A program made the translations under genes and the position numbers. From assembly GCA_029378245.1 (NCBI GenBank), contig JARKIF010000012.1:744001-808000 (forward strand): a stretch of 64,000 nt of DNA, written 5' to 3'. Origin of the DNA: Roridomyces roridus. Lineage: Eukaryota; Basidiomycota; Agaricomycetes; Agaricales; Mycenaceae. This document shows positions 11,002-21,500 of the stretch, one piece after another; the first letter of the stretch is position 1, and every line of letters starts with the position of its first letter. The notes under the pieces were generated by a model, which did no database searches, had not been told where the DNA came from, and was given only the letters and a program-made list of their open reading frames with translations.

Positions 11002-11888
11002 ATGGACAAGACATTCGACGCATTCGTGCCTAGCACCGGCCCCGCGCTCGTCGCCATCTCCAACCTCACCGCAGCATACGTCCCATTCACGACGTTGCAG
11101 GCAATCCCAATCAACTCGACGGCCCACGCAGCGTCCTTCGCTTATGCAAAGCGCCTCACCCCGCCCTCGGTCTTTGGACACCTCCTCCGGTGCTTCTACT
11201 TTGGCCTCGCGTTCCTCTACACCGGGTTCCCCTCCAACACCCCGGGCGTAGCGCAAATCGGCATCGAAGAACTCGCCACCAGATTCTTCCATACCACCCT
11301 CCTGCACGACCTCGGCTGGTCCACTCTCCCCGAGGCGCTCAACCACCCCGCACACGCCATGACATTCGAGCTGCACGGCGCAATCATGGCTTACGACCAC
11401 CTGCACGCCGTAGCGCCCGAGCTCGACGCGCACCAAGTCGGCGACATCGCACAGAGCATCGTCCTCCACACCTCGGGCGATTATTGGCAGCAAGGCAATT
11501 CTTCCGCCAACCAAATGCTCATGTTCCTCACCGCCCTCTTTGACGTCGGCGGGTACAACGGGCTTGGCCTCGCGGGACTCAATTTTACGAGCGTTTGGAA
11601 TCCCCAGACCGTCCGGGAGATCGAGGCAGCGTTCCCGCGTGGCAATTTCAGCCAAGGAGGAGCTGCAGCGTTTGAGCGCGAGTTTAGCGAGAAGCCCAAC
11701 TGCTTGCTTTCGCATTTCCCTGGCGGCGTGAGTACTTGAACTGATTTTATTCCGAGGTACTGAAACTGATGAATTCTCTCAAGCTTGCCGGACTCGACGC
11801 TGATTTGTTGGTCGGCCCAATTGTGCCCGTGAAATCGACCAACGTCCGCCGAGTTTCGAGGGACCCTCACCTGCACTACGCGAATTAA
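11002..11888 (+). CDS. Cyanamide-hydratase-like HD-domain protein
   Basis: Probable metal-dependent hydratase or hydrolase of the HD superfamily, closest in layout to fungal cyanamide hydratase (cyanamide + water to urea). It starts at 11002 (MDKTFDAFVPSTGPAL). Landmarks in order are KRLTPPSVFGHLLRCFYFG, which carries the first conserved histidine, the HD pair in LLHDLGWSTLP, MTFELHGAIMAYDHL, IVLHTSGDYW with a further histidine, and SANQMLMFLTALFDVGGYNG. One 56-nt intron (11728-11783) precedes the last exon, LAGLDADLLVGPIVPV, which ends with TAA at 11886-11888. Length is about 275 residues, slightly above the family norm. It is the intact partner of the broken minus-strand copy at 3693-4560. 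True substrate unknown. Confidence 0.85.
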
Positions 11889-12129
11889 TTCTGCTCGCGA
11901 ATAAACCAAAACATAGACACGTAGTTCCTACTTTTGATTTCGCTACTTTCTCTACTTCCTTCGTTCATAGCTGCCAGTTTCACGATAAAATTTGATGTAT
12001 TGCGTGGTACCAAGAAAACGAGTGTCCATGTATGCTATGCGTATGCGTGCGAACCTATATTTACGTGCAATATCAACCCCGTCATCCTCATCTTCAAATT
12101 GAAAGCAAATTCAACAACACCCCTCTAAG

Positions 12130-14182
12130 CTAAGAATGCCTCGTCATCCGATCCACTTCCCGATAATTCTTGAGCAAGACACGACGAATGGACAACATGC
12201 CTGGCGGGATATCCCCATGGTCCGCATGGCTGTAGGCACCCTCCGCGTCCGCAGTGAGCTCGGCGGCGCTGCGTCTGTCGGCGGGCGCAAACGGCTGGTT
12301 CCATGAGGAGAAGACAAAGTGCGATGGGTCAGGCGTCGTGTGCGCGGTGATCTCGTGCAGCTCGCGTTGGATGGACAGGCAGAAGGCGTCGAGGTCTAAA
12401 CAAAAGAGTAAGCAAAGAAGATTGAGGAGAGATAAGAAAGACGTACCGAGATCGTTCAGATCGTAGTTGAACGGGTTCTCAACTATTGAGGTTCAATTAG
12501 CTCTACTTTCAATACCCGGAACGAAAGAAACCCACTCTCTTGTCCGATCTCAAGGAAACCAAGGAGCAAGAACGCTGCGAAAGCCGTCCCAGGACTTGGT
12601 CTGTGAGTACAGGAACCATAGGCAAAGGAGAGGGCACCCACATGGTGAGGTATCCGAAGGACTGGACGACCTGGAACGGCAAGAAGAACAGATAGAGCCT
12701 TGCATGGGATAAATATAACGAATACGAGATAATAACGCCCGACACGTACCAGAGAGACATGCGCAGATGGGCCTGGTACGCGAACGGAAGGGGTGTCGTC
12801 CCAATGCGGTCCAAGTTGCTCATCGTGTCCTGGAGGTTGGAGATGTTGGTCAAAAGCCCACTCGCTGTCGCGGGCACGAGCCACCCGTTGCGGAGAAGGT
12901 CTGAATTATCCCGTCAGACCATGGTAGGCAATATAAACAAAAATAAACTCACAGTCAAGGTACGCGTTCAGATAAATCGTAATCTCGAGTGGGACATTGC
13001 TCTCAGACAACGGACCCTTCTTTTTCTTGTACTGCTCATTACGTTTGTTCAACCGACGGCTGCACTTGTGGAACAGCCACGAAAAGATCCGGAAGATGGG
13101 GAAGTAGTCGAAGAAGCCCGTCTCAGGTGGGTTGCGCGCGGGGCCGAGAGGGCGGTGGCTCTGGATATCAGCAAGCGCGGCCTCGGGATCGAAGGTCTTG
13201 GCACGCTTCAGTTTGAGCGTGGGCGTCGGCGTGGAAGCCAGAGTCGAGCGGCCGACGGTGCCAAATTGAGAGCCAGCACCGTCTTTCAGAGCAGCAGCGG
13301 AGGAAATGGATCCACCGTCGGACATGGCGCGCTGCGGGTGTGGGGGCGCGGTGTGCAGAGGGAAGTCGTCGTCCTCAGAGGCGTGCCAGAGGGGCAGCAT
13401 GTCTGCTGCAGTGGCAGGACCGTGGTCGTTGGCGTAACGGGGGAGGAAGCAAATGAGGGGGTAGAGGTCCTCGTAGTAGACTCCAGGCTCGGAGCGCAGG
13501 AAATGCTGGACATAGGGGTTAGTCTCGCAATATTTTTGAAAGGACGATTCAGCGCACCTTCACAGCAACAGAAAAGCCTTGGACCTACAACAAGACTTAG
13601 CTTGGCTGAAGCGGAGAAAGATGTTCCGGACGCACCAAGTTGATCATACTCTTTTTCTCAATGACACTCTGAATCTCGGTGATCTTCTTCTTGTCCTTGT
13701 CTACGCGCTCGAACGGGACGTGAATCCAGATCTGAGCATGTCAGCTTCGGGCACAGGGGAGGAAATAGGGGGACGCACGAGCTGGGCAATATTCCTAGAC
13801 GCGATGGTGATATTGGTCCACAACTTGCGCCCTTCCTGGTATCTTTCATGACGAATGAGTAGTGTTCTCAAAAAAATCGGGGAGGACGCACCTCTCATAG
13901 GCAGTGGACGTTCTAAAGCTGATGACCAGACCGAGGACGGTACCAAGGACCGTGAGCAAGCTGCTCGATATCGCAAGGTTGTGTGAGGTCAATTTCGTGA
14001 CGAGGGCGACCACTAAAGGCAGGGATGAGCTCCCTCGAAGCTCAGGAGGGAAAAAAAAACGCACTCGTCGCCACGAGGGTGAAGAAAAACGTCTCGGGCC
14101 AGACATCGTTAATTACGGTGGCATTGAACTTTTTCAGCGACCATCCGCTGAACATGGGGTTGCCTGAACCGCTGGCGACCAT
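12130..14182 (-). CDS. Bestrophin-family (UPF0187) anion channel
   Basis: Integral membrane protein of the bestrophin/YneE family, which forms pentameric chloride or anion channels. It starts at 14182 (MVASGSGNPMFSGWSLKKFN) and runs through many short introns. Signature exons are LAISSSLLTVLGTVLGLVIS followed by FRTSTAYERC, EGRKLWTNITIASRNIAQLV, and a hydrophobic block FAAFLLLGFLEIGQE followed by NPFNYDLNDL-type sequence near 12440. The C-terminal part is hydrophilic (GDIPPGMLSIRRVLLKNY) and ends with TAG at 12130-12132. At least four hydrophobic segments are visible. Exon boundaries in the central loop (12.9-13.6 kb, low-complexity Ser/Thr/Pro) are approximate. Membrane location (plasma membrane or endomembrane) cannot be told from sequence alone. 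Confidence 0.85.
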
Positions 14183-15591
14183 CTTGAATGGGTCTTTTGG
14201 TGGGGAGAGGGAAGAGGGGAGGGAAGAAAGGGTGGCGACAAAAAAGAAGACAAGGTAATAAATGGACAGTGATGTGATCGGCGATGTTGTTCCGTTTTCA
14301 GGGCGCTGAAGCCTGAAACGCACATAGGAGCGGTGATATGGTTACCAGCCCCAGATTCAGTGGAAACAAATGTCTAGGTCTCCTCGTTTGACTTGGAGTG
14401 AATAATTAAGCGTTTAGGCTTCTGGCCTGGGTTGGAGAGCCAGATTCAGAGTCCAAGAACGAAAGGAAACTCGTGAAATACTCGTTTTTTTGGCAGAACC
14501 GGTTCCACGTGGAAACTTCCCAAGAGCGCTCATGCCTGTTTTGATCCTCCGACACAGCCGACCAGCAGAATCCGTATCCTCGGCGGCGTCTGCCACACAG
14601 TACACTGGCACCTCGGTTGATTCAGAACAAGAATCAAGCGGGGCGCTGAGCGCTCAAGCCCGCAGTTTCAATTCTTGGCGTGCGCGGAGGGTACCACTTA
14701 AGGCTCCCTAGCCGAGTTGGAATTCCAGAACATGTAACCGTGAACTTCTCGTACTCCCGCCCGATCTTTGTTGCTGATGCGTGCGGCGTACCCCATAATA
14801 AAAATCTATTTGAGGCTTGTTGAGACGGGACCACACAGCTAGTTTGATAGATAGACTGCATGTTGAAGGGCTACATTGAACATTCTAAAGGCGGTTGCAA
14901 AGTCCTTGGGCGATCATTTGGCTGTGCTTGTTCATCCGGATCATCTTCTTTTGCTCCAAACCGTCATTTGAGCAAACTCAGCCTGGGGCTCGACTGGTCG
15001 ACTCTCCGAGGAAAAAAAAAACCTTGCTGCTCGATGCCCCAGCGAACGCTCCGTCAGGCCGCGCGCTTCTTTCGGGCTGATCTGCCCGCATTCTAGCTTG
15101 TCTCCGAGCTCTTCCGACATTCTTGCAGGCGACGGCTGAGAGGAGCTGAGCAGGTGGTCGTATTTCGGCTTCACTGTACCCGGACGTCCATGTCCGCCGC
15201 GGCGAGGCTTTATTCTCAGGAAACTCTCACAAGACAACCGATGTCGTCGCCCCACATGGAAGCCGTCACGGTGACGGCTCGGTCTTCCCTGATCTTCCTC
15301 GCTGGCCCGTTGCTGGCCCGACTCGCAACGGACGATTCCTACCACAAAGATATACACCGGCGTCTTGAGATTAGATGTTGTCCAATGGAGGGCATCCGGC
15401 ATCCGGTCCGACGCTTCAACTCTCGCCCGCCGTTCGGTGTGCTCAGCTCTCTGACCGATTTTACATCCTGCACGAGCGTCACCATCGGGTGTCGTCCCGT
15501 ATAAAGAGCTCAAGAATCGGAGTGCAGTCTTCACTCAGCACTCAAACCTACAACTCCTCTAAGAACAACTACTACTACTCGACTACTAAAA
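14183..15591. promoter_or_regulatory. Divergent intergenic region between bestrophin and the NRPS-like gene
   Basis: About 1.4 kb shared by two divergently oriented genes. GTATAAAGAG near 15498-15507 lies some 90 nt before the NRPS-like start codon and is a good TATA candidate. The stretch just before the ATG (15545-15591) is C/A/T-rich, as usual for fungal leaders. No coding frame of credible composition and no repeat were seen in the rest. Confidence 0.45.
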
Positions 15592-18500
15592 ATGTCCACC
15601 GTACTCCCTCCTCTCGACTGCACTCTCAGCCTCGACGAGATAATTGATTTCCACATTTCTCACAACAACCAAGGCGCCGCATTCTCGTTCGCAGACGCCC
15701 AGGGCAACATCACCGACATCAGTCACTTTGAATTTGCCAGAGCGGCCCACCGCGTCGCTCACATCCTCCGGCCTCAGCGCCTGGGTCCGGAAGGACAGGT
15801 GCTGGCGATCATGGCATTGACAGATTCCTTGATCTACCAGACGCTCATCGCTGGTTGCATCAAGGCTGGGATCGTGGTAAGTTTTATTCACTTCAGGCAG
15901 ACACCTATGACCCCCGTATTGGGTTAGTCTAGGTTTCGAATAATGACTTACCCAAAGGGCCTCGGGGAGCACTAACCGCAACCGTGGTACATCCGTGGCG
16001 GGTGCATCCGCCGTATTTCTGGCATGTTGGCGGGTGCGTCCGGGGCTTTTGTGGGGCACCAGGGCGGGTGCATCCGGCGGGTCTGCTGTTTCTGTGGACG
16101 GATGCACCCGGCTGCTGCGCGGTAGCGCGGCGCGAAAAATTGGTTTCTGGCGGCGTATTGGGTCCCGTTTGACGCCGTTTGCGCGTGTGAGTATCTTCGA
16201 GTCCCGCGCGTAGCGCGGGGCGAAAAAATGGGTTTGAGCGCAGAATTCGCGGGGAAAGCGGCTGTTTAGTGGGGCCTCTGGTTGTCTGGCCGTCCGTTAT
16301 TGAAATAGTCCGTCCTGATCATTGCTGATAGTTATTCCACACTACTTATAAGTTCACCAATTCTACACTCTGAATAATGATATTTATGTGAACCACACGG
16401 ACAAACGTACCGGAGTAAGTATGTTGGCTGGTAGGAAGTAGGAAGTAGTCCACGAGTTACCCGAAGAATGTGATAGCTGATGTAGCGCAACCTCGTATGT
16501 AGTGTGTTCATCGGCCCCAATTAAATCAACTGCTCATGGGATTCCTCGCTGCCTTGCTACGTGCTTGATGGATGTGGGTGGACGTGTACTTCAATTAAGA
16601 ATATATCACACATGGATGACCGTGCCTTGCTCAAAACAGGTCAGGGCGGAGGCGGGTGAGCCCGCCTGGTTCAACAGGATATTGGCGGATGGGTCCGTCT
16701 GATTCGAGAAGATAGAGGCGGATGCAACCGCTATGGTCAAAATGACGTCGACGGGCTCGTCCGTCCCATTCGAAGAAATGCAGACGGATGCATCCGGCTT
16801 CGTTGAGACAAGTGGGGACGGATGCACCCGCCTGTTCAACCAAACGGAAACGGATGCACCCGCCATATTCAGAACGACTTGGACGGACGCGTCCGTGTCA
16901 TCCAACATAAATCTTGACGGATGCACCCGCCTCTGGTACAGATTTCAAGGACGGATGCATCCGGTCAACACCATCTGAGGGACGGATGCATCCGTTGAAG
17001 TTGTAAATTTCAACGGATGCACCCGCGGTGAGGTACCCCAGGACGGAGGCGTCCGTGTTTTTGCAGAGACAAGAACGGATGCATCCGATCTTTTTCAAAC
17101 GTTGAACGGATGCGTCCGTCCATGGGGTCTTTTTATTTCCCTGAGCACGGGTGCGTCCGTCAGGTAGTCTTCAAAGTCGGATGCGTCCGTGCCATCCAAC
17201 TTGCAGATGACGGGTGCGTCCGTGTTTCATTTCCCCCCTACTCAATCTCTTGAAAGTATTCTTCAAGTTTCTTAGGTTTCGTCGGCAAGTCCAGTTCAAT
17301 AGAAACACAGTCAGGTAGCCCTTTCTATACGAAACACCCAACGTCGTGTCTATTGAAATCTATTCTAGTTTGCTGTGCTGACGGACTTACCCAATCCAGC
17401 ATGCTGTGCTGAGCCAAACATCAAGACCATAACAACCGCTATCGACCGAATTGGGAAGGTATCTCACGTCACAAAAAAATGGAGCAGAAATTGTATATAG
17501 AGTAATGCAGCGAATCATCTACACATTTGAGTCAGTCCTCAACGTCGCTATGGTCACTGTCGCTGTCGACCTCCTCCGTATTCAGTGTATCCAACCACCC
17601 AAAATCCACCTCGTCCTCCTCTTCTTCCTCCGCCTCCTTCTCTGGCTCTCCCATGAACGCCTCGAAATCGTCCCTGCCCCTCGCGGCGGTGGCCCGCTGC
17701 GCCATGTACCGTGCTACCTCCCCATCTGAAGGACCCCATGCGATCTCATTCGCGTACTCAGCGTCGGGGAGGTATTTACGCCATGTAGTACACAGTGCCA
17801 GCAACCGACGCCGACGCCGGTGCAGAAAGTACGCTGCGGCTTGGCTGTCTGCGATGGGGGTTAATTGGAACGCCAGAGGCCGCAGGCAGGGGACGTACCT
17901 GCATGCTGGATGGCCAGCTCCAAGATAGACCACTCCTCCGCAAACCAGATACGCAGCGAGCGCCGCTCCTTCTCCAAGATCCTGTCCTCCTCGTTTGCTC
18001 GATCAACGACCAGCATGGCCCTGATCCCTTTGCGCACGGACTCATCCCCAAGCCACGGTGGCACCTCCTTCTCCTCCTCCTCGGGGTCCTCCAAGCCGAT
18101 GTCTTGCCATACGGTGTCAGCGATGTCGAGTTGGAACAAGATCTTTGGGTCAATCTTGGGCGGGGGGATGGCGCGGCGAGGAGCACGTTTCGACTTGATT
18201 TCGGCCGCAATCTTGTCGCAAGTCTCGTTGTACTGACGATTCAATTTAACGATCTTCGGCCGTCGGCGCTTGATGGCGTCGAGCGTATGGTCCCGTAAAT
18301 TACGATCTGTATAAGACCATGAGTGATGTATGTCGGGTATGTATTTGTGAAGCATAACACACCTGAGCCCTGCTGCCGCCGCGAATTGCGCTCCAGCGCC
18401 TCCCGCTCGAATTTGTGAGCGCGGAGAAGATCCCGTAGACGTTTCTTAAGAGCAAGCGCGCTGACGCGCAGCTCAAGGAACTTGGCTTGGGTCTTGTTGT

Positions 18501-21500
18501 TGAGCTTGTTCCGGCCATCGACTCCGAGCGCGCCCTCCTTCCGCTTCAGTTCCGTTTGGGCTTTGGCCAGCGCAGCGCGAGCCTTCTTGAGGTCAGAGGC
18601 TAGGAGAAGGGTGTCGTCGGTGTTGCTGCGGTCAGCAGCATCCAAAAGATTCGCCTCAATTTCCGCCTTCTTTTCCTTGAGCACGGAGACGACTTGTCGC
18701 TGGGCGAGGACGGAGGCGATAGCCTTCTCACTTGCCGACTTCTTGGTCATACCTGCTGACCGTCAATACCATGAACGACGGTGATGCATGGTGGCGACTT
18801 ACGTGCCACTGGCTTGGTCTGCGATGCCACCTGAGCTTTCCATTGTTTGCGCAACCATGAGACGGCATAGTCGCAGTCTTCAAGCTCGTCCTCCGCCTCG
18901 ACACGCTTTGCCTTGGAGTGTAGAGACCGGCGGTGATTCCATTCTGCAAGCTTGAAGAGACTGGCCTCGTCCGCGTGCTTGATTTGTGCGTCCAGGACAT
19001 AGAGTCGGTGGTGCGACTGTCCAATACGTTAATCCATATATGAGGAAGCGAAAACAATTGAAACGCACCCCCGAAATACGAAGGTGAGCGATCAAATGGC
19101 TGATCAAGTGCCAAAGGCGCTCGCACCCTTCGCCGTTTGTGAATCCGAAGCCCTCGCGGTACCGTGGGTGGAATACGAGTTGGCAAGGCCAAACGTGCCC
19201 AAACGCATGGAAGACAGCCACCGCGAAGGCCAAGCGCGGGAAATACCGCTCGAGAAAGCCCCACTTGAGGGCAGACCGTGCAAGTTGGCAGACGATATCG
19301 TACAGCAAGCCCACCTACGAGGGAGGAGGAAGGGAAGTAACGTGCAACGAGAGCGGGGTCGAGCTCTTCGTCTGGCTATCGAATATTTCAGCGGAATGTA
19401 TTCAAAAAAAGTACTTCACATACGAGGGAGCAGGAGGGGAAGTGACGTGGATCGAGAGCGGGGTCAAGCTCTTCGTCTGGCTATACAATACGCTATGAGT
19501 ACTTCACATAAAGTCAATAAGGATGGGACATACCGAGGCGCTGGAATGCAATGGAGAATTGTCAAGCCTTAGGGGCGGATAGTCCACGGCGCCCCATGAG
19601 ACGTTGGGTGAGACTGGAGAACGAGACGCCGAGGGCGAGGTCGAGGTCGAAGTCCATGCTGCAGATGAGGACATCTCGTCAAACGTGCATGGATCGACGG
19701 TGGCGGTAGTGCCTGGAACTTGAGTATCGGTGGACGTGTTCATGAGTAAACTATGCGTCGCTCATTAGTAAATCCACGAGCGCATGAGGGCGGGATGGGC
19801 AGGGCATGGTCTCTAGCTACTTTTTCTCTTTCAAAGCGCCTTTAGCGCAAACGAACGACGGCGGGAAGGGGCTGACAACAGCGTGCATTGGAATGACTAC
19901 GCTAGCTACTGACTACGAGGGCGACGATGGCGGGGCGTACTTACAGAGCGGCAGGGCGGGATGCGGACTTGGTGGTGTGAGTCAAGGGAAAAAGCTGTGC
20001 AATTAGTCAGTTGCACATACAGAAGTAAAGGTGATGGTGGACGCGATCACGGCTCGACTCGGCGAGCTGATAAGAACACAGCGCCGTGATCACGCCGTGA
20101 TCGCGTCCACCATCGCTGACACAATAATGATCGCAGGCGGAGTTTGAAAGTCTTGACCACTTGGTCCTGACTCCCATGTCGGCGTTGGGAGGGGGCGCAG
20201 TGGTGGGGCGGGTGTGCATGGGACGACGGGCGGGCAATGTAACCACAGTGAATCCACGAGGATTGGCCTTGAAATGAGTGAGAAGACGGCAAGGACGACA
20301 AAGCAAGTGCTCACAAGAACGACACGACACGCTGGTGGTCGGGCGCGTAGCCAAAGGACGAGTGGGCAGGGACTCCAGGTAGACAAGCAGCAGGCAGTGG
20401 GTTTCAATGAGCGACAAGCACGCGCAGAGCAAGACACTCACTTGACAGACGAGACAACGGCAGACAGTGCAATGAGCCCCTGGAATACACGACTGAGAAG
20501 GAGGGCAAGGACGACGACAAAGACAGACGGACAAACGTTGGCAGCGTTGCCAAAGGATATACTGGGCTTTGAATGAGCGACAAAAACGAGCGGATAACGA
20601 AGATACACACCAAGACGACCCTCGTGTCCCACGGACTACACTGCGTAGGATGGGCCAACGAGAATGAGCGGATAACGAAGAGACTTACCAACAAGAAGAC
20701 CCTCGGACTACACTGCGTACGGTGCGTACGGTGAGCTGGGTAGACATTCAAGTACGTGACATACTCTTGGAAGACAACATGGAGGAAGAGAAGAGCGAGG
20801 AAAACCGGCCCACCGACCTTTTAAAGGGGCAACGACGAACAACGGCAACGCAGTCGTGTGCGGGTGGCGCTGCCGAAGAACAATTGGACAAGGTTGAGCC
20901 ACTGGAGGACAATAGCCTGCGCGCGCGCGCAAAAACCCAATATGGCAAGTGCTCATTATGCGCGTCTCGCTCTCGCTTATTCTAACGCGCTTGCTCAGCT
21001 GGATAGATAATTTCTGTGTACTCTTCTTTCCAATCCACCTACTTTCCAATCTACCCCATGCATACACGTTCAAAGAACCGCGTCGAGGCCGAGGATGCTG
21101 CCCCCGACCCTGACCCTGTCCCCGAGCCTCAGCCCTCCAAGCCCAAGCCCAAGCCCAAGCCCAAGCCCAAACCCGCGCCCGCCAAACCCAAGATGACACC
21201 GGCTGCAAAGAAAGCAAATCCAAAAAAAGCAAAGCCGAAGAAGAAATCTGGCGGGGTGCGTACTTGGCATACTCTCGCAGCAACAGCTGCTGAATCCTCA
21301 TTTAGAAGTCCAAGGTTATGACACCCCTGACCAACGACGAGGAAAATGAAGACATCATTGAGCCCATGCCCACTGCCCCGAACGTGGAGGCCACCAACGA
21401 CGAGGAAGTTCCGAATCACGATGAAGAACCCATTCCTCCTCATCACGATGACTTGGTTCTTGAAGTCCAAGCGCCTGACGATGTCAATGGCGATGTCGTT

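Noticed and set aside
10993..11715. Minus-strand frame of 240 codons opposite the intact HD gene
   Set aside because: Antisense shadow of a well-supported HD-domain gene with conserved motifs on the plus strand.
12759..13643. Plus-strand frame of 294 codons across the bestrophin gene
   Set aside because: It runs through exons and introns of the minus-strand bestrophin gene and has no recognisable domain.
16606..16978. Open frames across the arms (repetitive DGCTR/GASV peptides) as genes
   Set aside because: They are translations of the repeated CGGATGCAYCCG motif and exist in several frames on both strands; composition is set by the repeat.
16000..17230. CRISPR-like array (short motif at fairly regular spacing)
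   Set aside because: The repeated word is only 12 bp, near-palindromic and degenerate, spacing varies from about 25 to 45 bp, and the array is mirrored in the other arm of a transposon in a eukaryotic genome.
20007..20751. Minus-strand frames with CxxC motifs as the missing transposase N-terminus
   Set aside because: One short CRSCEHLLCRPC stretch looks suggestive, but the surrounding sequence is Ser/Leu/Arg low-complexity and does not align with the CxC domain; it also could not be joined to the transposase exons.
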